From NCBI RefSeq assembly GCF_000307105.1, contig NC_018645.1, positions 2,182,578 to 2,246,577 on the forward strand: a stretch of DNA of 64,000 nt, given 5' to 3'. The position numbers were made by a program, and so were the translations under genes. The DNA comes from Desulfobacula toluolica Tol2. Its GTDB lineage: Bacteria; Desulfobacterota; Desulfobacteria; Desulfobacterales; Desulfobacteraceae. The notes beneath the pieces were generated by a model. That model made no database searches, had not been told where the DNA came from, and saw only the letters and a program-made list of their open reading frames with translations. Of the stretch, positions 28,661 to 37,220 are shown piece by piece (position 1 is the first letter of the stretch; every line of letters begins with the position of its first letter).

Positions 28661-28819
28661 ATGTTTCCATTTTGTTTTGAATGGGCATGGGATATCGGGC
28701 ACGGAATCTTCTTTGGTGGATTCTGGTATGCCATTGGTATTCTGGGTGCCGGCATGACATTCTGTGTTTTAAAAGCAGTTTATGACACCCTGAATGATAG
28801 TGGAGATTCCCATCATTAG
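28661..28819 (+). CDS. Small one-helix membrane peptide at the end of the qrc operon (52 residues)
   Basis: A perfect AAAGGAG ribosome site lies 9 bases before the ATG. The peptide has a Trp/Phe-rich N-terminus, a Gly-rich hydrophobic helix (IFFGGFWYAIGILGAG) and a charged tail that ends in two His. It is placed between qrcD and the operon terminator, which suggests a small accessory subunit of Qrc. I do not know a named family for it. Its strong translation signal makes it very likely expressed. Confidence 0.75.
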   Translation: MFPFCFEWAWDIGHGIFFGGFWYAIGILGAGMTFCVLKAVYDTLNDSGDSHH

Positions 28820-28857
28820 GCAGAGTTAATCAATTTCATATAGTTTTAAATTTGAAT

Positions 28858-28911
28858 AAAGCGCATTCACGGGTTTCTATAAACGATCCTGGAATGCGCT
28901 TTAATTTTTTT
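28858..28911 (+). terminator. Rho-independent terminator of the qrc operon
   Basis: AAAGCGCATTC at 28858-28868 pairs perfectly with GAATGCGCTTT at 28892-28902, with a 23-base loop, and is followed by AATTTTTTT. It lies 38 bases after the small ORF stop. Confidence 0.8.
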
Positions 28912-29001
28912 ATCAATCACTCAACTTCCGGGAATATTTCTTTTTGGATAAATTGAATTTTGATTTCATTATTTGAAGCAATTTATTCAGCATTGTTTGT
29001 T

Positions 29002-29170
29002 ATTGATTAGGCTTAATCAAGAAAAATATCTGAGTGCCTCATAACATTATAACATTAGATGGGTATGTGTAAGAAACTTGTTAAACGCGGAGTCTTCCGG
29101 AAATTGGCAGCTAAAAAAAGGACGGTGGACTTTATTCTGGAAAACGGCCTTAACATCAAGCCTAATCAAT
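29002..29170. repeat. 13-bp inverted repeat pair
   Basis: ATTGATTAGGCTT at 29002-29014 is the exact reverse complement of AAGCCTAATCAAT at 29158-29170. The left arm itself continues into TAATCAA to make a smaller hairpin (TTGATTA-GGCT-TAATCAA). No flanking target duplication is obvious. Confidence 0.5.
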
Positions 29171-29205
29171 CATTTTCTATTAATGAATTAGGCTGGTGGA
29201 AATAA
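29059..29205 (+). CDS. Small basic hypothetical protein (48 residues), doubtful
   Basis: The frame (ATG at 29059 or 29065) encodes a strongly basic N-terminal half (KKLVKRGVFRKLAAKKR), then DFILENGLNI and ends in ELGWWK. The amphipathic, Lys-rich beginning would suit nucleic-acid or membrane binding. There is no convincing ribosome site (ACATTAG). It lies between inverted repeat arms. No relatives were recognised; it could be a relic. Confidence 0.3.
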   Translation: MGMCKKLVKRGVFRKLAAKKRTVDFILENGLNIKPNQSFSINELGWWK

Positions 29206-29305
29206 GGTCAAATGACAAAATGAAGAAGGCATTGGTTTGGTATTTATCAATTGATAAAAGTGATATGGGACTGTGTATGGACACATAAGAAAGGTTCTTT
29301 GGTCT

Positions 29306-29337
29306 GGAGGGGAGGTCACTGTTGGGACTTCCCCTCC
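29306..29337. terminator. GC-rich hairpin, possible terminator of the leftward operon
   Basis: GGAGGGGAGGTC at 29306-29317 pairs with GACTTCCCCTCC at 29326-29337 with one G-U wobble. It stands 38 bases past the stop of the HdrD-like gene. Neither strand has an immediate T-run, so a factor-independent role is uncertain. Confidence 0.4.
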
Positions 29338-29375
29338 GATCCAATATTCATTTTTTAGCTTGATGGTTTTGGAGG

Positions 29376-30698
29376 TTAAAGAGCCGTTTCCGGGTGAAAT
29401 ACGTTAACATCTTTCAAGTCATCTCCCAGATATTCCCGCTCATTTGGCCCTAATATTCCTAATGACAGGCAAATCAAAGTCCATAGATGAACTACAGGGT
29501 AATTCCCACCATAATGCTCGCTCAGTTCATGGATCTGGGCATGACAATTATGACAGCCTGCAATGCAATAATCGGCCCCTGTGGCCTTGATTTGATTGTC
29601 TTTTAATCTTCCGTATTCGAGTCGCTCCTCTTTAAACCCTGATTGGAGAAAACCGCCGCCGCCGCCGCAACAATAATTATTAGATTTGTTTGGCTGCATA
29701 TCTACAAAATTTTCTTCTCCAACAACCGATTTTACAACAAAACGCAAATCATCGGCAATGGGATCACCATAGCTTTTTCTGACAATTTGACATGGATCCT
29801 GTACGGTAAATTTTATTTTAAGATCTTTATTCCAATCGGAATTGACCTTTAGTTTTCCTTCACGGATCCATTTTGCATAATATTCATATATGTTTTTAAT
29901 TTCAAAGTTATGCTCAAGGTTGTATTTTTTCACTCCGGCCCGGACTGAAAATGTTACGTGACCTCATTCGGTATTGAGAAAGGTCTTACACCCAAGCTTG
30001 TTGGCCTGATCCACTGTTGTTCCGGTTACCTTTTTCCATGCATCGTCATCCGCCAGGAACATGCAATAGTTTTCACCTGCCCATCCTCGACTGCCATAGG
30101 TCCAGTCAACGCCAGCCAAGTGAAGAATTTTCCATTGGGGTATCATTTCGTCAGGTTCTGTCACAGGTTCCCTGGAATTCTGGTTCAGAAAAAATTCAGC
30201 ACCTTCTTTATCAATAGGGGCCTGCATATCTGCGAATTCAGGCTGAGCCTCCCTGTATTCTTCCAATACATCACCGACGACAAATTCAAAATCCTCCGGA
30301 GAGGCTCCCATGGCACTTGTACTTTCATTTCTCAGGGCCATGTCACAGGACCCAAGGATACCTGTAGGTCTTTCTTCTCTGGGGCGAAGTGCTCTGGCAT
30401 TAAAGACCAATTGGGGGATATCGATCTGCATGGGACATACATAAATGCAACGCTGGCACATGGTACACATCCAGGGCCAGTCAGATTTGGCGATTTCATC
30501 ATCCATACCTAACGCAGCCATTCGAAGAAATTTTCTGGGATCCATATTATCAAGTCCTGTGGCAGGACACCCTGAGGCGCAAGCGCCGCAAGTTAAACAA
30601 GCACTTAAATTGCCGCCTTCAGGCAGCAATTCTTTGACTTTGTTCAAAAAAATATTTTTTCGGTTTTTATTTCCAAGCCTAATGACAGCTTCTGCCAT
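29376..30698 (-). CDS. HdrD-like CCG-domain Fe-S oxidoreductase, putative selenoprotein (in-frame TGA read as selenocysteine)
   Basis: Two ORFs in the same frame, separated only by a TGA at 29964-29966 (codon 245) and 10 sense codons, together make a 440-residue protein. The N-terminal part has two [4Fe-4S] motifs (CLTCGACASGCP, CTMCQRCIYVCP). The C-terminal part has the CCG features QDPCQIVRKS, NYCCGGGGGF and CHNCHAQ. The TGA falls in TE-U-GHVTFSVRAG exactly where the paralogue TmcB in this window has GECGHAFRS, so Sec replaces a conserved cluster Cys. A SECIS-like hairpin follows. The start has AAAGGAA. It probably handles thiol/disulfide or quinone electrons; substrate unknown. Confidence 0.85.
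29927..29966 (-). promoter_or_regulatory. Bacterial SECIS-like element after in-frame TGA
   Basis: Twelve bases after the TGA (29964-29966), the mRNA can fold as TTTTCA-G-TCCG-GGC-CGGA-G-TGAAAA (29951 to 29927): 6 pairs, one G/G mismatch, 4 pairs and a 3-base loop beginning with G. The loop begins 24 bases after the TGA, within the 16-37 base window usual for bacterial SECIS elements. Confidence 0.7.
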
Positions 30699-30717
30699 TG
30701 ATCATTCCTTTCAATTT

Positions 30718-31062
30718 TTAATGGTAATCGTGGGTACCTACAACAACACCAATTCCGGTTTTCTTTTCTATGATGTCTGCCAGGTCCTTTGCACCGGTAT
30801 AGGGACATCCCGGAACGGCATTGGCCAGGCAGGAACTCAAATATATTTTATCAGGTTTGATTTCAGACAATTTCATTGCCATGCCAATACTGGGAACAAC
30901 GGTTCGTCCGGGGCATTCACATTTGACAAAACCAATAACCTGGGATGGATTTTCGAATGTGCCATCGCCCTGTGCGGCTGCCTTCAAGCAACGCCATTCG
31001 CCCGGGCAGCCATATCCCTGGTCCATATATGAACCGCATCCGACAACCACTACTTTTTCCAT
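30718..31062 (-). CDS. CGGC-domain protein
   Basis: This 114-residue protein starts with KVVVVGCGSYMDQGYGCPG and has the Cys-rich plan of the CGGC domain, with CECPGR in the middle and LSSCLANAVPGCPY near the end. The domain is thought to bind metal or take part in electron transfer, but its function is not established. The strong AAGGAGAGG ribosome site precedes the ATG. It is the first gene of the minus-strand pair and lies 19 bases upstream of the HdrD-like selenoprotein, which suggests a shared job. Confidence 0.85.
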   Translation of the reverse strand: MEKVVVVGCGSYMDQGYGCPGEWRCLKAAAQGDGTFENPSQVIGFVKCECPGRTVVPSIGMAMKLSEIKPDKIYLSSCLANAVPGCPYTGAKDLADIIEKKTGIGVVVGTHDYH

Positions 31063-31377
31063 TTTTCAACCTCTCCTTGATTTAGAGTCATCTTAAAACT
31101 TAAATCCCAGTTTTGTATAGATAGCATAATGCATGCCAAAAAACATACTTGTCAATATTTTCTGAAAAATCTATAAATTTAGCTGGTTATGATTTGGAAA
31201 AGTGCCTATTTGTTTTGAGTGGTTGCGATTATGCGACCATTTATCCATTAATAGTATTAAATCTGCGACGTATTGTTAAGTTCTACACTAAATTTACTTG
31301 ATTAAGGCTTGAATTCTCAAAAAGCCAAAGGCAAACGTTTGAAGTCTTGCTTGAAAACATTAACCTCTCTGTCCTCT
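31063..31377. other. Intergenic region holding the leftward promoter
   Basis: The right part is the 3' flank of the hybrid kinase gene; on the minus strand a small GCC-TTT-GGC hairpin followed by TTTTT near 31320-31335 could be a weak terminator. A CAAACGTTTG palindrome lies at 31332-31341. The left part holds the promoter for the CGGC gene. No RNA gene was recognised. Confidence 0.45.
31126..31155 (-). promoter_or_regulatory. Sigma70-like promoter for the CGGC/HdrD-like pair
   Basis: On the minus strand TTGACA (31155-31150) and CATTAT (31131-31126) are separated by 18 bases. It lies about 65 bases before the start codon at 31062. Predicted only. Confidence 0.45.
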
Positions 31378-33699
31378 CTATGAGGCCGGCACAGATTCAT
31401 CCAGCACGTCACGAATTTTCTGGGCAAAATCCCTCATTACAATCGGTTTCATCAACAAACCTTTAATGCCCAAAGACGCTGCTTTTTCTTCAGAAATTCT
31501 TTCACTGAATCCTGTGCAAAGCAATATGGAGATATCAGGGCGTATTCTTGCCATCTCAGCAGATAATTTATCTCCCGGCATGTTTGGCATTGCCATGTCT
31601 GTAATCACCAAGTCAAATTTATCGGGATTTGTGTGAAAAACTTCAAGAGCTTCAATGCTGTCGGTACATGAAGTAATTTGGTATCCTAAACGCTCCAGCA
31701 TCCTTTTCTCCATTAAAATGATTGCATTTTCATCATCCACAAGCAAAAGTCTTTCTGTGCCTCCCTGAATTAACTTTTTTGTTAGAGAATCCTGTTCTTC
31801 AGAAGAACTCCTCGCTACAGGAAAATAGACATTGAATTCACTGCCTTTGCCAGGCTCACTATGTACCCGGATAGTTCCACCCATTCTATTCACAATGCCA
31901 TGCACCACTGAAAGTCCCATGCCTGTGCCTTTTTCTTTTGTGGTAAAAAACGGGTCAAAGATTTTTTCAGTTATATTTTTATCCATACCTATACCGGTAT
32001 CAGCCACTGTCAAACAAGCATAGGTTCCTGGCAGCATATCAGGGATTATTGCGTTATTCCTGCTCAATTTAACTTCTTTGAGACTAACTTTCAATTCACC
32101 GCCAATATCTTGCATAGCATGATAAGCATTGGTTGTAAGATTCATCATAATCTGATGAATTTGTGTGGGATCAGCTTTGACTAAGCCACAATCGGTTTCA
32201 ATATTTTGTTTTATTTCAATTGTTGTAGGAATTGTGGATCTGATAAGTTTTAATACTTCTTTAATAATAGGCTGAGTCTTTGTCAGTATTAATTCAATGC
32301 TTTCTTGACGTGAAAAAGTAAGAATTTGTTTAACAAGGTCCCTTGCCCTAAGGGCTCCAATATAAATTTCATTCAGATCATCCCTCCATAAGCTGCCTTC
32401 AGGGACATCTTCCAAAAGCATTTCCGTATGGCCTACAATGGGAAAAAGTATGTTGTTGAAATCATGGGCTATACCACCTGCAAGGGTGCCAATGGATTCC
32501 ATTCGTTGTGCTTGTTGCAGTTGGGCTTCAAGCATTTTACGCTCTTTTGTCTGTTTGTCTTTTTGTAACTTTGCATTGAGAAGGGGTGCAAGATGCCCGG
32601 CGATTGACTCCATTAGCTGGACATCGCTATTGTCATAGTCTGTTTTCTTATTTCCGACCATTATATTGCCTATAACATTTCCTCTGTGGATAATGGGAAC
32701 ATTCAGGATTCTTGTTATTTGAATATGACCTTCCGGCACCCGGAAGGGTTCGTTGGAATACAAGGTTTCCTTCCCGCTAACTGCATTGCCACTGATGCCG
32801 GCCCATGACGCGTGGGGCCATATGATATTTTTATTCGACATCTCGCACTCTTTTTTAACCTCACTTGTAACAGAAGAGCATGTGTATGAACCAGATTCAT
32901 CAGTGTATCCGTAGATACCATATTCGCTTTTTAAGGCTTTTAAAACAACCTGCAGAACATTTTCAAATAATTTGTCGTCAGACGCAGTGATAAAGACTTG
33001 AGATATCTGATTTTTGATCGCCAGCTTATTCTCAGATTGCCGCAACGCTTCTTCAACATGCTTTCTTTCCTCAATTTCTTTTTGCAGTTGAACATTAGAT
33101 TTTGAAAGTTCAGCCGTCCGTTCCAGCACACGCCGTTCCAGTTCATCCTTGATTTGCTCAAGTTCCTGGTTAGCCTTTTTAAGATCGTGGCTTTTTTGAA
33201 TGGCAACTTCATATGTAGAAAGCAGCAGGTCTATCATCTGCACTCGTTCGGAAGATATAAAATATTTTTTATCTCTGAAAAATATTTCAATGCCCATCTG
33301 CGAGAAGGCACTGTCTCTCATTTCCTTGTTTATGAGGATGTACTTGATTCGCGACAGCAAAAATTGTTCATCAAAAGGTTTGACAATAAAGTTTGTGGCT
33401 CCGCAAACCAGTCCGTTAATAACGTTTTCCGGTTCGGAAAGGCTTGTCAAAAGAATTATCGGGATATCCTTTAACTTATCGTTTTTCTTGATCTCGTCAC
33501 AGAGTTCATAGCCGTTCATCTTGGGCATAACAATGTCGGATATGATGATTGTGGGGATAATATCTTTTAACATGACAAGCGCCTGTTCGCCATCTTTAGC
33601 CATTGAGACCTTGTAGCCGTTCTGCTCCAGAAAATATTGAATTTTCAGAGCCTGAGTGGGGCTGTCTTCCACAATTAATAAATGGACATCATCCTTCAT
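31378..33699 (-). CDS. Hybrid histidine kinase: REC-GAF-HisKA-HATPase-REC
   Basis: This 773-residue cytoplasmic protein has an N-terminal receiver (1-120, phospho-Asp in ISDIVMPKMNG), a coiled coil (about 165-225), a GAF domain (about 230-395), a HisKA with the His in GGIAHDFNNIL (about 427), a HATPase with DTGIGMD and GTGMGLSVVHGI, and a C-terminal receiver (about 655-773, Asp in VITDMAMPNMPG). It is the last gene of the chemosensory operon, 59 bases after cheB, where Wsp systems carry a diguanylate cyclase. The N-terminal receiver could accept phosphate from the CheA protein. Its own output is unclear. Confidence 0.9.
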   Translation of the reverse strand: MKDDVHLLIVEDSPTQALKIQYFLEQNGYKVSMAKDGEQALVMLKDIIPTIIISDIVMPKMNGYELCDEIKKNDKLKDIPIILLTSLSEPENVINGLVCGATNFIVKPFDEQFLLSRIKYILINKEMRDSAFSQMGIEIFFRDKKYFISSERVQMIDLLLSTYEVAIQKSHDLKKANQELEQIKDELERRVLERTAELSKSNVQLQKEIEERKHVEEALRQSENKLAIKNQISQVFITASDDKLFENVLQVVLKALKSEYGIYGYTDESGSYTCSSVTSEVKKECEMSNKNIIWPHASWAGISGNAVSGKETLYSNEPFRVPEGHIQITRILNVPIIHRGNVIGNIMVGNKKTDYDNSDVQLMESIAGHLAPLLNAKLQKDKQTKERKMLEAQLQQAQRMESIGTLAGGIAHDFNNILFPIVGHTEMLLEDVPEGSLWRDDLNEIYIGALRARDLVKQILTFSRQESIELILTKTQPIIKEVLKLIRSTIPTTIEIKQNIETDCGLVKADPTQIHQIMMNLTTNAYHAMQDIGGELKVSLKEVKLSRNNAIIPDMLPGTYACLTVADTGIGMDKNITEKIFDPFFTTKEKGTGMGLSVVHGIVNRMGGTIRVHSEPGKGSEFNVYFPVARSSSEEQDSLTKKLIQGGTERLLLVDDENAIILMEKRMLERLGYQITSCTDSIEALEVFHTNPDKFDLVITDMAMPNMPGDKLSAEMARIRPDISILLCTGFSERISEEKAASLGIKGLLMKPIVMRDFAQKIRDVLDESVPAS

Positions 33700-33758
33700 G
33701 CTTCATTCCTTTGATTGTTTTATTCAATGATCATTTTATTAATATTTAATATCAATTG

Positions 33759-34829
33759 TTATTGAACAATTGATATCAGTTTATCAGAAATACTTTCCGG
33801 GGAAAGTTCATACATGACCGCATCAAGTTTTATCGCCTCTCCGGCCATACCGTGAACCAATGAACTTTTTTTGTCCTGTGCAATTGTAACAGCTCCTTTG
33901 TCTCTCATGAGTTTCAATTCATCAGCCCCGTCTTTACCCATGCCCGTAAGCAAGACACCGGATGCTTCGGCACCATACACTTTTGCCATGCTCCTGAAGA
34001 GAAACGATATGGCGGGTCTGGAGCTGTTTTCCGGCTCAGCCTTGCTCAAGATGATTTGGTTTGAGTTGTTGACTCCCATGTGATAATCGTCCGGTGCAAA
34101 ATAGACATGACCCGGGAGCAATATCTCCCCGTGAGCTGCCAGTTGAATTGTACATTCAGTGGTTTGGCCGAGCCACTTTATTAAGCCGTCTATAAAGCCG
34201 CTTGAAATATGCTGAACAATCAATATGGGAACGGGAAAATTTTTGGGTATTTTTAAAAGAATTTCCTGTAAAACAAGAGGTCCACCCGCAGATGCGCCTA
34301 TTGCTATAACACTGATTCTGCCGGATTTTGCTATCTGTTTGGCCACGGGTTTGACCACGGGTCTTGCCACAGGAGGTCTCGTCTCAGGCATTCTTGCCGG
34401 TTCCCGTATTGATTTGCTGCGTTTGATCACCTTTACTTCCGACATTAATTTTATATTTTGAAGCAGATCTTCAGAATCACGTTTATAGTCGGGATGATCC
34501 ATCCCCCATGGTTTGTTTAAAAGGGTTACAGCACCGGCTTCCATGGCTCGGAATACTACGGCAGTATCTTTAATATCATGGATTGAACTCATAATAATGA
34601 TGGGCACGGGATTGTTTTCCATAATGATGCGGGTTGCCTCAAATCCGTTCATTTTGGGCATGTTGATGTCCATCAGAATCACGTCAGGCTGCTTTTTTTT
34701 TGATAATTCAATTGCTTGTTTACCGTTTTGCGCAATTCCCACAATCATAATTTCATCGTCCGAATCAAGAAGATATTTTAGATATTCCATGGTTGTATGT
34801 GAATCATCGACTATCAGGACTTTAATCAT
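33759..34829 (-). CDS. cheB: Chemotaxis methylesterase CheB
   Basis: CheB removes methyl groups from (or deamidates) the chemoreceptor when phosphorylated by CheA. The 356-residue protein has a receiver (Asp in VILMDINMPKMNG) and a C-terminal esterase domain with the Ser in AIGASAGGP, the His in VQHISSGF and the Asp in TGMGKDGADEL. The frame is open 33 codons further upstream into cheA, but the ATG at 34829 has AGGAAATT at good spacing and gives the standard receiver start MIKVLIVDDS. Its basic linker (ARPVVKPVAKQ) is longer than usual. Confidence 0.95.
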   Translation of the reverse strand: MIKVLIVDDSHTTMEYLKYLLDSDDEIMIVGIAQNGKQAIELSKKKQPDVILMDINMPKMNGFEATRIIMENNPVPIIIMSSIHDIKDTAVVFRAMEAGAVTLLNKPWGMDHPDYKRDSEDLLQNIKLMSEVKVIKRSKSIREPARMPETRPPVARPVVKPVAKQIAKSGRISVIAIGASAGGPLVLQEILLKIPKNFPVPILIVQHISSGFIDGLIKWLGQTTECTIQLAAHGEILLPGHVYFAPDDYHMGVNNSNQIILSKAEPENSSRPAISFLFRSMAKVYGAEASGVLLTGMGKDGADELKLMRDKGAVTIAQDKKSSLVHGMAGEAIKLDAVMYELSPESISDKLISIVQ

Positions 34830-34845
34830 AATAATTTCCTGCCTG

Positions 34846-37206
34846 CTAAATATATTTTTTGACCACTTCCAATAGATTGCTTTGGTCAAAGCTGCTCTTG
34901 ACAATGTATGCATTTGCGCCAACGTCAATTCCGCGCTCTCGGTCTTCGCGGGAGTGGAGTGCGGTTACAAGTATCACCGGCAGATCACCAAGTTTTTTGT
35001 CCTCACGGATTTTTCCGGTAAGCACAAACCCGTTCATTCTGGGCATATCAACATCTGATACCAATAAATTGTATTCGCCTTCTTTGAGTTCTGTTAACGC
35101 CTCTAAGCCGTCAACCACGGTTTTTACCTGATATCCGGCTGACTCCAGAATGGTTTTCAAAAGCATGCGCGATGTAATGGAGTCCTCAGCAACCAAAACG
35201 GATATCTTTTCTGATTCTTGTTCTTCCATGCGAACTGGGACTTCTGCGGACATGGGGCTTATGTGTACTGCTGATTTCATCAAGTCCATGACGTTCAAAA
35301 TAGGTACCACTTTTCTGTTTCCAAGTACCGTTGCACCATATATGTTTCTGACACGGGAGAGCTGTTTGCCGAGGCTTTTAAACAGGATTTCTTCTTCATC
35401 CAATACCTTGTCAAGGCTGAAGGCAATCCTTTTTTCCCCGGTTCCAAGGACCAGAGCAGGGTATGTTTCCGATGCGGATACTCTTTCTTTGTGATGGATT
35501 TCCAGTACGTCATCAAGCCGCACCAGCGGCACGGTCTTGCCGTTTAGAAGAATGGTTTCCTTGTTTTCAACGGTTTTAATGTCATCAGGCCTGACTCTAA
35601 CCACCCGGTCAACATTCACCGTTGGTATGATAAACTGCTGTTCCCCAGCCGACACAAGTATGCCCCTGAAGGTGGCAAGTGTTATGGGAAGAAGTGCCCG
35701 GAACTTAGTTCCTTTGCCAGGGGTGCTTTCAACAGAAACTTCGCCGCCAAGTCTTTCGATTTTTTCGCGTACTATGGCCATACCCAGTCCCCTTCCGGAT
35801 ATGTCGGTTATGATCAAGCTTGTTGTTACATCTGATTGAAAAATAAGATCAAGAGCCTCTTTTTCGGAAAGCTCACTTGCTTCCTGTCTGGATATGACTT
35901 TTTTCTTGATGGCTGCTTCTTTTACTTTTTTTATGTCAATTCCCTCTCCATCATCGGATATAATAATTTCAATCTTGTCACTGTTTGTCTGGCTGATTAT
36001 GACATTAACCGTTCCGGTTTCCGGTTTTTTGTTTTTCTTTCTTATTTCTGATTTTTCAATTCCATGGTCCACGCAGTTGCGAAGTAAATGTATCAGCGGG
36101 TCTTTCATTTCTTCCAGAATCTTTCTGTTTATTTCAACATCTCCGCCCTCCATTGATACCTTGACTTTCTTGTTTTGATCGCGTGCAAGATCACGCACTA
36201 TTTTGGGGATCATTTCCAGAAAAAAAGAAAAGGGAAGCATCAGCACGTCCTTCATGTCTTCAAGCAGCCTGTCCACAAGTTCGCCGACCAGCCTCTTATC
36301 CTGATGCGCTGATTTAAAAAGAGCAAGGAGCCTGTCTTCAAATAATCTTGACTGGTTTTGATTTGATTCAATCAACTCTATCAACTTGGATAAGGATACC
36401 AGGGCGGTCTTTTTTTTTCTGCCAGGTTCTGTTTCTTTGTTAATCATTTGTGACAAAGCATGTGTGGCCGTTGTTATCTGTGCCCAGTCCTTTTTCCACA
36501 ACTCCAGCATTTCAATAAGATCCTGAAGCTCGTTTTTGTGTCTGTTTGCCAAAAGTTTGGCTTGGAGTATCTCTTCTGCTTGCAGCATGAGCGAATCCAG
36601 TTTGTTTATGGAGACCCTTATGGTTTGTGTTTGAGGATCAGCCTCTTTGAAAGCTTCCTGTCCTTTCTTCTGAGGGGCGGCAGGTTCTGGCTGTGGTGCA
36701 ATTTCTTTTTGTGTTTTTTTTATTGCCATGGCCGGAAGAAGCTTATCAACTGGCTTGGGTTCTTTTTCAACAGGTTTGGTTTCGTTCACGCTTTTGCCTG
36801 AACTCAGCTCTTTGATTTGTTTTATGATTTTGGAAATCTGATTTCCATGAACATTTGTATGTTCACTTTCGGGAGTAGCGGCTAAGTCCGCTAATGTGTC
36901 AGTTGCATCATAAAGCACATTTGTCATTTCAAACGAAATTTTAATCTCATTTCGTTTTAATGCTGAAAATATGTCCTCAAGTGCCCCTGAAATTTTTTCT
37001 ATCACAGGCAGGTCTGCAGAGCGTGCTGCACCCTTCAGGCTGTGGGTTTGCCGGAATATGGATTCAATCACTTCATCATACTTGTCACCTGCAGGTTTTT
37101 TCTCCAGTTCGACCAGATCGGAGTTGATTATTTTCAGGCGGTCTTCAGCCTCAGCCTTAAAGGCGGCCCGGAGTCTTTTCAGCAGATCTTTGTTTGTTAA
37201 GCCCAT
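34846..37206 (-). CDS. cheA: Chemosensory histidine kinase CheA with C-terminal receiver
   Basis: The 786-residue protein has an N-terminal HPt domain (His55 in QTHSLKGAARSA), a low-complexity Pro/Lys/Glu linker, a dimerisation part, a HATPase domain (HLLRNCVDHG, ISDDGEGID, GRGLGMAIV), a CheW-like P5 domain and a C-terminal receiver (about 665-786, Asp in LLVSDVDMPRMNG). The fused receiver is the WspE/FrzE plan and may act as a phosphate sink or regulate the kinase. It lies in the cytoplasm bound to receptor arrays. It is placed between the MCP and cheB. Confidence 0.95.
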   Translation of the reverse strand: MGLTNKDLLKRLRAAFKAEAEDRLKIINSDLVELEKKPAGDKYDEVIESIFRQTHSLKGAARSADLPVIEKISGALEDIFSALKRNEIKISFEMTNVLYDATDTLADLAATPESEHTNVHGNQISKIIKQIKELSSGKSVNETKPVEKEPKPVDKLLPAMAIKKTQKEIAPQPEPAAPQKKGQEAFKEADPQTQTIRVSINKLDSLMLQAEEILQAKLLANRHKNELQDLIEMLELWKKDWAQITTATHALSQMINKETEPGRKKKTALVSLSKLIELIESNQNQSRLFEDRLLALFKSAHQDKRLVGELVDRLLEDMKDVLMLPFSFFLEMIPKIVRDLARDQNKKVKVSMEGGDVEINRKILEEMKDPLIHLLRNCVDHGIEKSEIRKKNKKPETGTVNVIISQTNSDKIEIIISDDGEGIDIKKVKEAAIKKKVISRQEASELSEKEALDLIFQSDVTTSLIITDISGRGLGMAIVREKIERLGGEVSVESTPGKGTKFRALLPITLATFRGILVSAGEQQFIIPTVNVDRVVRVRPDDIKTVENKETILLNGKTVPLVRLDDVLEIHHKERVSASETYPALVLGTGEKRIAFSLDKVLDEEEILFKSLGKQLSRVRNIYGATVLGNRKVVPILNVMDLMKSAVHISPMSAEVPVRMEEQESEKISVLVAEDSITSRMLLKTILESAGYQVKTVVDGLEALTELKEGEYNLLVSDVDMPRMNGFVLTGKIREDKKLGDLPVILVTALHSREDRERGIDVGANAYIVKSSFDQSNLLEVVKKYI

Positions 37207-37220
37207 GAGACTCCCTTTTC

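Larger units (their letters stand above)
28912..29375. other. Intergenic region between qrc and the leftward HdrD-like gene
   Basis: The stretch contains a 13-base perfect inverted repeat (29002-29014 and 29158-29170), a 48-codon frame between and across them (29059-29205), and a GC-rich hairpin at 29306-29337. No transposase or tRNA is seen. Confidence 0.5.

Noticed and set aside
29964-29966. Two separate genes, or a simple nonsense mutation, in the HdrD-like region
   Set aside because: The second part has no ribosome site or ATG near its beginning, the frame is kept for 10 codons right after the TGA, the TGA replaces a conserved Cys codon and a SECIS-like hairpin follows. A mutation would be unlikely to meet all of these.
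29964-29966. General recoding of TGA to an amino acid in this organism
   Set aside because: Several intact genes here end at TGA at the expected family length (the DUF3683 gene, mpl, proB, the receiver at 49050), so TGA is a normal stop.
29958-30512. Long open frame on the plus strand opposite the HdrD-like gene
   Set aside because: It is the mirror of a clear Fe-S protein; its sequence has no domain character and no ribosome site.
31332-31341. CAAACGTTTG palindrome as operator
   Set aside because: A single 10-base palindrome without a second copy or promoter next to it; too little to support a regulatory claim.
34830-34928. N-terminal extension of CheB into cheA
   Set aside because: The extra residues are antiparallel in character to no receiver, overlap cheA, and the internal ATG has a proper ribosome site and the standard receiver start.
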